NCBI GenBank assembly: GCA_000149265.1
Contig: CH003374.1
Location: 239,813 to 303,812 of the forward strand
Source of the DNA: Ciona savignyi
Taxonomy: Eukaryota; Chordata; Ascidiacea; Phlebobranchia; Cionidae
Direction of reading: 5' to 3'
Length of the DNA: 64,000 bases
Shown: piece after piece, positions 35,691 through 47,051 of the stretch
Position numbering within the stretch: the first letter of the stretch is position 1
Layout: each line of letters opens with the position of its first letter
Translations under genes and position numbers: made by a program
Notes under the pieces: model-generated
What the model was told of the DNA's origin: nothing
Databases searched by the model: none
What the model saw: only the letters and a program-made list of their open reading frames with translations

Positions 35691-36802
35691 GCTAGTCGGC
35701 CAATTCATTATTTATGGATTCAAGAGATTAAGTATATGCTCACCTGTCTATGATTGGCTGGCAACCCCCAACCGCGTTTTTTGTTTTGTTCTGGAAACTA
35801 ACATTTTTCCCTAAGACTAATAATCAATTAAATCAATAGGTTTTTAGTTTTAGACTACGCAAGCGGACATTTCCGAAAGTTATAACTGGTTGCTTAAGCC
35901 ATTGCGATGTAAACTAAATACGCGTTACAACTGCCGGTCAGCCGTATTCCTATTTAAGGGTCTATGGGGCCTTTCCTTGTGAACTCTATGCAAAACTTAG
36001 TGCAGTTACCATCTAGACCAATGCTAACTAACATTCCTGAGAGATACAGTCCGGTATATACAACGCGTTGCTGTGAAACGCACGTTGCACTTTGTCCCAG
36101 CCGGCCTTTTGTCGAATATGTCCTGCGAATAGCTTAATTGGTTATGCCACAGAGAAATATCATTTTGTGGTCCTGGACCAATTGCATTAATAATTTGTAC
36201 TAAAATAACTAAAAATAGCTTCGAAAACCCGATGGGGGGTGCAAATCTACTTAACTGACCATACGTTATAAACAATTTCGGCCTACGGGAAAACAAATAT
36301 ACATAACTTATGCGTCCCTACTAGGTTGACATAACGTATACCAACATTGTTTAAAAATACAAATGGTTTATACTTTCCGTTAGTGTATTTTACATTGTTT
36401 GTACTAGAAGTTAGTCAGCAAAAGCTGCGAAACGAAGTGATTGTACGTCGAAACAATTATGACTTTATAGTTCATATAAATAATCTTGCAAAATGCTGTT
36501 TTTTTGCGAATAGATTTCGAAAGTGATGCTAATTTAGCTTAAAATGCTGTGGAAAGAAATTGCGTCTAGACAATTAATTCATTTACATGGTGCGCCAAAT
36601 TAAAATTCATGTTTTTATACTGAAGTAAAAATTCTCCTGGCAAAACTGCAAAATATACAATCAAGCAAGCTGATAATATATTACCCTCCGACAGAATTAA
36701 ACCTGGAATCGCAGAATCCACTAGTTTGCCGCAAACCGGTAGCCGCTGTATATTTGTCGTTGAATTAAAACATCCAGCCTAAACAAGTTTCATTCAATTT
36801 GA

Positions 36803-39800
36803 TCAGTGGGTCGGAGGTATTTTTTCCCGTTTGCATTTGCTGCAGCAGAACACCATGCTTCCTTTCGGGATACATGGCTTCCCGACTAACGATTGACTGC
36901 ACTGGGTACATTTAAAGCAGTTGGAGTTCGCATGCCAGTGGTGCTCTTCAAAAGTAACCCATTCAGTGTTTGGGGCGATTATCTGCAGGTTAAAATTATT
37001 TAAACAAAGAGCGTAAACGATATGAATCAGGGTAGCTGTTTTAACCATCTTCAGTAAAGGAACCGTTTTATGGACTTATTTCAATCAACCACGGAAGTCT
37101 GATTTATTACAATCTGCGCATGAGATGAATAAGTCATGAAAATACACTTTATGACTAAGCTGTCATTGTAATTTAACACTTTAGGCTACGGTAAGCTAAT
37201 TAAAACAACTTATTAAAAAGTAGCAAAACAAGATTGGTCTGACGTTACTTATTTTAATATGAAGTAAAACACTATATATTAAGTATGGTGTAAGGTATCA
37301 TTGCCGAGCTGTTGGAGGGGGGGATTTTAATTTATTACCATGTGGCACGGAAATAAAAAACAATCCTGCTAAAATTTGTACATAATTACTAACACAAAAT
37401 TAATCCGGAAGACATTGTTTTATGATCAAGGCTATATATATTAACAACCACTTTAGAAACCCTATGTTTATTGGAAATGTTGGTTTATACAGATGACTGG
37501 TTTTTAAAGCTGTGGGCAATTTTCCTGGGCCTGCATCAGTACACATCCCCACTGGTTTAACAAGCTTATATTAATGCTTCGAATTCCGTATAACTGTAGC
37601 CTATGTTTGCTGTTGCGACGGCTTTGGAATTAAATGTAAATATGCATTACAAAAGTAAGTGTTTATTTAGCGGCCGTGTATTTAATGCTTCATTTCATGG
37701 AACTATCTGCACAATCATATTTATCCTAATTAGCAGTTTTTAATTTAACATAGCTTTTTAAAATAAATCTTGTATATTGGTAATGAAATACAGATATTTA
37801 TAATGTTAAACTTTTGTAAAAAAATGCATTGGCTACAAGCAATTATAGCAATTGCCTGAAACGTATTATCACAAACCTCGGAACAGGTAGAGCAGGTATG
37901 GGCGAAAGTCTTTTCATAACACGGAATACAGACTGGCTGGTTGTCGTGTGGAACGTAGTTCTTGCCCCCAAGGGGTTGGTCGCAATGCCAGCAGCAGAAA
38001 TGCTTGAGATGCCAGTAGCAGTCCTCCGCTTGGGTGTATTCAGGAGCGAATATTAACTGCGAATATCAACAGTTTATTTCTTTAACATTTTCACACTTTT
38101 CTGGCCATTTTGATCAGCAGTATGTAATGTACTAACGTTTTCATTTTGGTGGCATATGTACGCATATGCATTAAAGCATGCTTATGCATCGAAGCACATC
38201 AACTGTAAACTGCTATAACAGCTCAGCACTTAACGGAAGTTACGTATAGCGCTTTCTTCCGGAAACAATAAGAGTGACAATAACAAGATACACAAGTAAG
38301 GGAATAACGTTCAAGATAAATCACGTTTATAGTGATTGTTACCAAGTGTAAAAGAAATACTAAGAAATCTTCCAACAAGGTCGCATTCCGCATTTAAAAT
38401 CTAATTTACCAAGTACACGCGCTGTTTTTACAAAACCACGCATATGTCCACCGATAACCAAACTTACGGTGGGTAATTATGGCGTCTAAATGAAAATAAA
38501 AGTCCACCACTTAATAAAGTCCACCCAGAAAATAAAATTCTACCCAAAACATACATTACCTCGTCGCAAGCGGCACATCGGGGCTTGTGCAGTTCGCAGT
38601 AGTGTCGACCGCAGTATATTTTGCCGTCGTGGTAAAAATATATAAGATCAACCAACAGTTCCTTGCACTCAGCACAACTGAAACAGCCAGGGTGCCAGTA
38701 CCGTTCCGATCCTGCACGCTCCGCCCAAACCACCGCATCTCCTTCGTCCAAAGGATTTCGGCATTCGGCACACGACTGTTGTTTAAAATAAACACCGAGA
38801 TGTAATTACATAATACGACCAACGCAAAAACATTGTTACCTTTAGCTTGGGATTTTCTTCCACCCTCGCCACGCCCAATGCCTTTTCCCTGTATTGTTTT
38901 ACGAACAGTGACATTTCCGTCGTTTCTTGTGGCGTTAAATCGTGACATTCATTCGGTTCTTGATCATGGGAAGGAAGTTGCCGCATTAACTGTTTCTTCC
39001 GGTACTTTGCACCAGCGCTGCCCACAATCGGCTGTTTGTCCTTGGGGAGGGCGCTGACGTAGCTGTCGACCTGGTGAAAAGGGCGCGTTTTAAAGCTCAA
39101 AAGCTTTTCACAGTCAACATTCTTTACCATTTAATAGCAGTATTAAAAGCGTTAACACGAAAGTAAATAAGTATACAAATTAATCACTTTGTAAAAAAGC
39201 AAAATATTAAAAGCCATAAAATATAGAAAAAGTTTTTTGACGAGCTAAAAAAACATTTTAAGCTGTAAATAATACCGGTAACAAAATTTTGTTCTATACA
39301 AATGACAGTACCCGGCGGTTTAACCACATAATTGTTAACGCCGACCTCTCTCTGGTAGATAAAAATCTGTTTCACAATCCAAAATAATGAAATATTCAAT
39401 AGATTTTAAAAGGTTGGAGCTTACCAGTTTAGGATCCGATGCTTGGGGAGTCCACTCGTACTCTCGCTCCCCGTCGTCACTAGATGAGGAGGAACTCTTC
39501 CTTGATTTCCCAACAGATTTCTATTTAATACGAAAATATATTTACAACATATGATATTGCAATTACTACTTATGGTACTATGCTATATAACATGAAACTT
39601 GCCGTAGGAGAAGTTTCGTTCGTTAAATGGTTATTTGTTACGTTGTTCTCGAAGCCGTTTTTCTGTGAGACTTGCTGTGGTGGAGTTGCTTGTTTGACAG
39701 GTGATTTCTGCTTCTCTGTGACTGTGACTTTGGTTTCGAATTCTTCTGGAAGTGGTGGAATTGCTGGTGGAGGTTCAGGGTAATCCATTGTCGGAGGAGC

Positions 39801-41593
39801 GGGGAAAGAATCTTCATTGGAAGATGGGGGTGGAGGGAAATCATTTGATGGGGAGGGAAGATTGTTCTCTGCAGCTCCTTTAGATCCGAAATCCAGAGTG
39901 TGTTTTTGGCCTCCAATATCGAGGGTAACATTTATAGGTTGGACGGGTTTAGATGGCTGCACGTTATGAACAGCTGTGCTTGTTATTCTATTCGGTTTGG
40001 GGGCTGTAACTGGCGCTGCAACCGTTGCTGCAACCGGTGCCACTGGTTTTGATTGCTTCACAGGTGAGGTTTTTGTAGGCGACGTCGTCTTTGTTGGTGA
40101 CTGGTTTTCCGAATTTACCTCGCGATCTTGCATAAGAAGCTTTCCAATGTTATCAATCCCGCGGGTGGAGACTGATGCCACAACGTCATGATCTTCCTGC
40201 TTGCACTTGCAATTTCGACAGATCTTTCTGTGGACGACAAACAGTCAGGTTTTAGTACATTCAACATTTAACATCTGACTTTAGGATCAATCATTAAAAG
40301 CTACGTTTCAAACATAAACGTACGTTGGTTATTTTGTTTAATGCGTCAGGATTATGCTTTATACCAAGCATGAGGTCATACAAAATTGTAGTGAAAAAAA
40401 TTGAGAAGAGTCTTACCTCCAAAAATGCAAATCGAGTCCTGGGCATTTATCGCCACATTTTAAACACGGAGCTCCAGCCCCAACTTCGTGTGTCAGGACC
40501 TTCTGCATAGAATATAACAGTTTTTAGTCCTCCGCGAGGTAATTTGACGATTACGCGTGTGAGAACGTATTTGTGAGGTAATGTGTTTTACCATTCACGG
40601 GAATAAAACATGAAGAATCGTGGTTCTTTGTCAGCGGACAGTATGATGTTATTTTTAAAGCGTAAGTGAGTCATAAAAACGGCACAAAATAAAACATTTT
40701 CAATTTGTTAGAATATGCGACGAACGTACAAACAAAACAAAATCAACGACGAAACGAAGGATCCAAGTTTTAAGGCTTTATTTTATCAATATTGTCGCGT
40801 GTCACCTTATCGAACGTGACTACAGGTGTTTCAGTTCGGAAGTATGTCTGGACCTATTCGCAGAATTAATATTTACATTTACTACTACGTAATGAAAGGT
40901 CTGTGTTGGAAGCAAGGCGGATATTTGTAAAGCAAGCATCGCTTCGCCAGCCAACCGTGAAGCAGAGGAATTTTGTCCGCAGCTTTTTCCTTTTACGGTC
41001 AAAACAAACGGTGTGGTCGCTGATATGCCGTAAGCGAGTTGCACATACAGCCGACTGCACTACAACTTGTATGCAATATCGGTTACGACATAACATTGGT
41101 GTCAAGTAATGATGTTGACATGCAACTGATTTTCGTGACCTTTTACAGTATGGTAATTAAACGCTGTTTTTCGCTTTTCTCTGTTTGGTAGCCGACAACG
41201 CAAGCAATAATCCCGATCAAGAGTATTATATACAATGATAGCAGCAGCTATTTCCTTAATTCAGATTTATAAAGGAGGAAACACGTGGTTTGGCGACGTG
41301 CTGTGTGTCGAATTCTGGCCGCGTTATATATTCACAAACATACTAATATGTACTGCATTACTGCATTAATCAAAAATCGCTTTGCCAGTTTTCTTATGAC
41401 AAGAATAGGCGGCGAACTCTTTCTATCCACCAAAACAAGTACAGTAAAATATTTTTTAGAACTACGTAAGCACAAGGGCTGCGACTGTACAAAACGTTTT
41501 AATATAAATGAACAATTTATAACCATCAAAGCATACGCCGAGAATTAGTACACTTACCTCGGTCACACCCGAAACCATATAGGTCTCACTCAT
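36803..41593 (-). CDS. TES: Testin (PET and three LIM domains)
   Basis: Eight exons: 41593-41558, 40502-40417, 40227-39603, 39520-39425, 39070-38840, 38775-38560, 38056-37877, 36982-36803; all in phase, about 549 residues. The N-terminal cysteine-rich block ([32 protein letters not shown]) is the TES signature. Exon 5 is the PET domain (about 282-358; [20 protein letters not shown]). Exons 6, 7 and 8 are one LIM domain each, with the zinc ligands visible (CAEC...[34 protein letters not shown]). Testin is an actin- and focal-adhesion-associated scaffold in the cytoplasm. Exon 3 adds about 150 residues rich in Pro, Ser, Thr and Lys ([15 protein letters not shown]), making it longer than human TES (421). 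The exon 3 donor is either GC (GCAAGT, preferred) or GT 36 bases downstream. Exon 1 ([12 protein letters not shown]) is short but in phase and has a consensus donor. Confidence 0.93.
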
Positions 41594-42477
41594 CCCAGAA
41601 GTTAAATTTCCTTTTCTATAGTTTCCACCGCTTATCCACCAATAAATGTTTAGTTTACGCCTGACTGATCGCGACGATATACAATTCCCACGTAAACACT
41701 CACGGCCTACGGCAATATGAGCTAAGCTACCGAAATAGAAAATGGTAATTCTGAGGTATAGATTTTCTTAATTAGACACCATAGCCTAAATACTAAAAAA
41801 GCACGCATTGTTTAATTTATAGCCACAATCTAGATTAAAAATGTGTTTGGTTTGTACTATTTTGGGATAGTACACACCAGCGCTAGCTGAGCAATTGTGT
41901 TGGTATTTTTATTGATTTTCCCTACGGTGCACACAAACAGGAACTTAATATTTCGAAATGCCACCTGTGTACTTTGCCTGATCATTTCTCCTATCCTAAA
42001 CGCCTTAATGAATGTTTAACTGAGTCAGCCTTCTCACGATTGTGAAAGCTAACAAGGGCCGTGAAAACGATGCGTAGTTAGAATATCGAATTGTAATATC
42101 TTAAAATGTGCTTATCCATTATTACAGCTTTCTATACCTCCATGAGTAACCCTGTAAGCCTATTGAACTAAAAGGACTAATAACGCCTTAAGTAGTAAAT
42201 GTCTTCATTTGTAATTTGGACTTTTACATCTAAAACACACAATTCATCAGTGGGTTTTGTTAACTGATCACTAGTAAGGAAGTTGAGCAAATGCAGAAAT
42301 TCTATTTTGTTGTATAGACTGTTATACAAACAGTTAATTAAGATAAACTTGTTGAAAAACAAATTACTGAACCTATTTTCTCTGTTGTACTAGCCTACTT
42401 TACATAATGGGTAACGTCCTAGGCACTATACTTTCCTATGGTGTAAGTCACTGGTTAAAAACAACAGTAACGACCGA

Positions 42478-42663
42478 ATGTAAAACCATCACTAGTACCA
42501 TCTACTAAAGCCCGCTCGCGCAGTGCCGGTGCAGCTAGACTCACAGTGCCCAATAAATGTTTCTGCCTTATTAGGAAGTGCTCGCTCATGACGTCACCGG
42601 GGAAGGCACTTTTTAAGGCCGGGTGTCGCCCGTTGTTTCTTGTGGTGTAATAAAGTGCCGATA
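42478..42663 (+). mobile_element. Possible solo LTR or compact promoter island
   Basis: A locally GC-rich block with a CRE-like ATGACGTCACC at about 42588, a TATA-like 'tttttaaggc' at about 42610 and an AATAAA about 40 bases further (near 42650). This spacing resembles the U3-R layout of a small LTR. No paired LTR or internal region was seen, so the call is weak. Confidence 0.25.
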
Positions 42664-43603
42664 CTCATAAATAAATAAAAAAGAGAGAACCGCTAACAAA
42701 GAAAGGTTTTAACATAAAACTTCAATCACAAACTAAAAGCTAAAACCACTGGCCGATCAAGTAGGAGATTGTAATTTTAGTGATCAATCGAAATTTAGAA
42801 ACAGTTCGGCAGCGTTTAAACTCTAATACGTTTATAATCGATAGTCTATAATATATCAATCTACTTTTCATTTCCGCGTTTTCACATTTGGCCCGTCCAC
42901 GTGTCTAGTCTGAACTGATTCCAGACCGACACTAATAATCAGACTGAACACGTCAAATATGGGAGATAATCTCCCTTAGGGACAAAAAGAAATTGTTTGT
43001 CAACCACAATTCGTAATCCATATTCATGTTTGACGTGGTCTTTGGGTAAAGCATTTACAAACGTTGTTACAAACAGAACGCGGCCGATTCTTATAACTCA
43101 AAGACTGTCTTTGTGATAAACCCATAAGGTTTAACGGCCACGCCAAACTTGATTACTGTTTAAAGATTCTAATTTTGTTAATATTAATTTAAATAATTTA
43201 CAAATTATGCCACAATCAATGTTTTATTAACAGAAGGTTTAACTGTCACGTCTGTTCTTTTATATTGTTATACCGTGCGTATTTATTGACAATTTTTGAC
43301 TAGTGTAGATTTTCTTGCTTCCCTTTATAATTACACATCCTCGCTAATTTTCTTTATTGTAACGAAGGGGCGAAAATAAAGTAAACTACACAGACACAGT
43401 GATAAAATGAATACTGTATGTTGTTTCTATGTACAAACCATACGTTACGCATGACTGATCTCAAATGTAAATCATTCTCAGGTGTTCTCCAAACAGAAGG
43501 TTGTGCACGGGCTTTACTAATCTGCGGGACAACAGACTCTTGCGGAACAATGGGGGCGGCACACTATTCTGCGAGACAATGGAAAGAGGGCGAAGGGTTA
43601 TTT

Positions 43604-44002
43604 TCGTCACTAACATGAGCGGGTAAGGGTATATCATAAAGGGGACGGGTTACATCATGGTATATCCTTACCCTGTCTCGCTCACGTCCCTACTGGAAAG
43701 TTCGTGCTATGCGCCGGATAGATCTGGCGTCGCGCACCGACTACTTTTTTGGGTATTGGCGCAGAAAAGTCCAAAATTCATGCTGGCGTGCCGTGATTAC
43801 ACTTTCCTTCATTTACGTCAGTATTTTGATACTTTTAACTTTATATTTTAAAGTTTTAATTGAAAATGTTGCAACTTTGTTTGTGGTGGCGCAAATTAGT
43901 ATTACTGGCGTGGCGCAAAATTTAGGTTAAAAAATGTTGGCGCAAAAATCCGGCGCACAGAAAACGAACTTTCCAATAGGGGCTCACGTTAGTGACGAAA
44001 CC
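43604..44002. repeat. Inverted repeat interrupted by a MITE
   Basis: The left arm (43604-43633, 'tcgtcactaacatgagcggg' then 'taagggtata') matches in reverse the sequence formed by joining 43660-43680 to 43982-44002 across the MITE. The hAT MITE therefore landed in one arm of an existing inverted repeat. Confidence 0.65.
43688..43981. mobile_element. hAT-type MITE with exact 8-bp target duplication
   Basis: 294 bp. The ends CCCTACTGGAAAGTTCGT and ACTTTCCAATAGGG form inverted repeats whose homology extends inward to GCGCCGGAT on both sides. It is flanked on both sides by GCTCACGT (43680-43687 and 43982-43989). An 8-bp duplication and short inverted repeats fit the hAT superfamily. No coding capacity. 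Confidence 0.88.
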
Positions 44003-44879
44003 CATGCTTCCCGCTTATGAATACCCCGTCGAGCTTGTGTTAGAACCTGTACTGTTGAACTTAATAAAGAAATAAACTGTCTCACTGATGTTTCGCTCAT
44101 AATATAGTGTGGTGTCCCATAGATAAGTAAAGCCTGTTTTGCACACTTGGTAAAGTGACAATTTCCCAACACCCCTGGATTATTTATTAATTTTACATAG
44201 TATGTTAAAAACTGAAAGTCGTTTGGGTGTTTAAAGGCATTTCAGGACAAAAAAGGACATAACTCTTTATAATTTAAATATTTTTACTAACTAATGGTAT
44301 ATTTTTGGTAATGTTAATCTGCTTAAATATGATTGTAAAACCCATAAACACAATTATATCGACATGTTATCGAGTCCTTCATGCAAGTCATTGATAACTA
44401 AATCACAAGAAATATTGTGTAATAGTGTGTCAGTATTTGACTATTTGTATGTAAAAAATGTTTCAAGTAACATTACCAGTGGATCATCCTTTTGATATTT
44501 TAAACCACCTTCCTATCTTTTTATTGGTAAATTCTGTTGGCTTAGCATATACAGTAGTACCAGATTTAAAATACTGGTTATGAGATTGTTTAAAGCAGTG
44601 GTTTTTTTAAGTGATTACCTTAATAATCATTATTTTTTAATTAAACAATCATTTTTGCTGGTGTACCATATGTTTTAAATTCTATCTTATAAATTTTTAT
44701 TTGCAATTATTATTGGGTGGCACCTGCCGACAATAACTTCATGGTTTCTCGGTATCTCTTAGTTAATCTTAAGTTATTTTCTTGTTATTTGATATGTTTT
44801 TTTGTATGTTTAAAAAATAATTTTTATTTATTGATTGCTAGGTTAGGGTAATATCCATATTTTGGCAGTGGACTATACA

Positions 44880-45172
44880 GATAGGATAGGATATTTATCT
44901 TTATTCCCGTGAATGGGAAAACCAAGGGGGTTAACACACGGGCAATCGTCAGATCACCTCGCGCCCATCGTCGGGTTACCGGAGCTATTGCAGTGTGTTG
45001 TATATGATAGACACTTTCCTTTAATTTGGTAGAACCCATTAATCCGCTGGGTTCAGGCAATGTCCGTTAAGTGCCTTGCCCAAGGACATAACCGACTAGC
45101 TAGCGACCAGTTTCGCACGTGCAACCTTTCGAAAGGCGACGCACTTAACCGTTAGACCAACGAGGCGGACAG
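44880..45172 (-). repeat. Full-length tRNA-derived SINE upstream of C2orf68
   Basis: A close match to the consensus in reverse orientation, with a short tail (ataggataggatattta). Its head ends about 75 bases from the C2orf68 ATG, so it lies in that gene's promoter or 5' leader, pointing away from it. Confidence 0.88.
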
Positions 45173-45248
45173 ATATTCAAGTTTTTCAGGAAAAATCCCA
45201 TGTTTTACCCACACCCAGAATTGTAAAACAACATTAATTTTGTTAAAA

Positions 45249-46795
45249 ATGAGTGCAAATGAAATGAGTAGTGATGATGATGATGTTGTGGCAAAAGAGA
45301 AACCTTCATTAAACATGGAGCACGGTTTTCTATACCATATTAGGAGAAACCAATATGATCGGTGTGTGTTTGAATGTTTAACAGCTAAAAAACTATATTT
45401 TGCATAAAAAAAACTATATTTTGCATGCTGGACAAATCAATGTAGACAAACTTCTATCCCTGTATTTATGTAAAACCTGATCTAATTAACTAAAATTCTT
45501 TATCTAGTGCTGTTTTTATATAAACTTGTACAAGTGATGTCTTTCTCCATCACTGGCTTTATGTTTTTGCTAAGACTATCATATATCTCCATGGTATTTT
45601 TCATGTTTACTTTAAATTTAGTGACAACTATGACAAGAAATTGAAAAAAGAAAAACTTAATCCAAAAAACCCAACTCATAAAAATTATAAGCCAGAAAAC
45701 AAGGTAGGTTATAGTCTGATTAGTAAATGTAATAAATATGTAAATATCAGTGTTTATTATCAGTGCCGGTTCAAATCATTTTAAAAAATGGATTGTCAGA
45801 TAACACAAGTTATTTTGAGTTTACCCATGAAAGGGAAACTATTTTCAATACCAGATTGGGACGTAATCAAAAATAGAGCATGCATATACAAAGAAATAAA
45901 ATTACATACTGTGAATATGGAAATTTAATATTGTCAGTTTCAGTGGCTTCATACCATTCTTCAGTGGCTTCATACAATATGAGTTTCTGTCCATTTTTCT
46001 TTAGTAATTGAACACTGGGGTTCCTTGATTCTGGCAATTTGACAAAATGTCACAATTTATCCCAGCTGTTCCTTTGTAAGATTTTTGCACTTTCAGCTTC
46101 AGCCTGATAACCATACACACAACAACCTGGCTTTTATTAATAGTTGATATTCCAGAGTACCGGGTATCATGTCATTATAAATTGATATGCTAACTGTTCA
46201 TATGCAATAATTTTAAATCCCATGCGATGGTAAAATCTCAAGATTTGGATGTTTTTTCATTGTTGGCTTACAGTAAACTCGAACTTTAATCCTAAAATAT
46301 GAAATTTAAATGAACTTGTTTTGATTGAAGGCTAAATTTTGTGTTTGATTGAAGCTTGAAGGCTAAATTAAAAATTTAACACAACATTAACATTAGACCA
46401 GGTTTTTCAATATGTAGCTAGTTGAAATCACCTATCTGTCTCTAAAACAGTAAGCGATAAAAATGTTATATCCTCTTAGCACTATCAACCTCCTTCTAAA
46501 CGAGTTCCAGATGATGAAACTGACGTTGGTGACACAGACCTAGGAAAAGGTTTATACATACTGGAATACACATCAAACAATGGAAAACTACATTCTGTGA
46601 TGGTATGATTTTAGTTCTTTGCTTTCAGCATGTGTGCATTGCTCTTGCTAAACAATGCATTTTGTGTAGATAAGAGAAAACCAGGATCCGCACAGACTGG
46701 CAAAACGACTAGCGAATGCTGCAGGTATTCCCCAAGATCTAATAGAAACATTGGAATGGAAGATTAAACAAGAACAGCTGAAACGACGAAAATAA
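45249..46795 (+). CDS. C2orf68: UPF0561 protein C2orf68 homologue
   Basis: Four exons: 45249-45361, 45622-45703, 46480-46602, 46670-46795, joined in phase to give 147 residues. Key blocks are EHGFLYHIRRNQ continuing over the first junction into DRDNYDKKLKKEK, then LGKGLYILEYTSNNGKLHSV and, at the C terminus, LETLEWKIKQEQLKRRK. These match the conserved N-terminal and C-terminal segments of vertebrate C2orf68/UPF0561, a small protein of unknown function. No signal peptide or membrane segment; the N terminus is acidic (SSDDDDVV). A 'tttttcag' just upstream of the ATG could be a 3' splice or trans-splice acceptor. The AATAAA at 46791-46796 overlaps the stop codon. It is the only gene on the plus strand and runs tail to tail with GALC. 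Confidence 0.85.
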
Positions 46796-46796
46796 A
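46791..46796 (+). terminator. Likely polyadenylation signal of C2orf68
   Basis: An AATAAA hexamer overlapping the TAA stop codon (gaaaATAAAt context). No other hexamer follows on the plus strand before the GALC 3' region, implying a very short 3' UTR. Confidence 0.5.
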
Positions 46797-46863
46797 TATT
46801 TAAGATTTATTATTGAATTGTTGCAGAGTAAGATGTAAATGTGTCCGGTATGGGTTTGTTTAC

Positions 46864-46869
46864 TTTATT
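46864..46869 (-). terminator. Likely polyadenylation signal of GALC
   Basis: TTTATT on the plus strand reads AATAAA on the minus strand, about 185 bases past the GALC stop. It faces the C2orf68 signal only 67 bases away. Confidence 0.45.
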
Positions 46870-47051
46870 ATTAACTGCACAATGAGGATTAGTAGAAGCT
46901 ATTTGTTGCATGCGAGAGAAATTTGAAAATCATAGTACAAAACGTATATATGAATACAAAACAAAATCTCAACTTAAAGTTATTGCACCTTTGGATTATA
47001 AATTAAATGTTTGCTACAAATTAATAGTTTAGTATAAATTTGTGAGTTTTA

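Larger units (their letters stand above)
32811..36802. other. Intergenic region between RING ligase and testin
   Basis: No coding exon was found. Contents: one SINE at 34143-34381, a partial SINE at 35340-35535 and two minisatellites at 35222-35345 and 35560-35690. The rest is unique AT-rich sequence that should include the ligase promoter. Confidence 0.55.
41594..45248. other. Intergenic region between testin and C2orf68 (divergent)
   Basis: No coding exon was found. The two genes are transcribed away from each other here. Contents: an LTR-like segment (42478-42663), a hAT-type MITE (43688-43981) inside an older inverted repeat, and a SINE just upstream of C2orf68. Confidence 0.55.

Noticed and set aside
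38556-39057. Long alternative frames over testin exons
   Set aside because: Shadow frames of the PET and LIM exons; the true frame is set by zinc-ligand spacing and splice phase.
43409-43930. Short plus-strand frames around the hAT MITE
   Set aside because: They run across MITE ends and inverted-repeat arms, so they cannot be conserved coding sequence.
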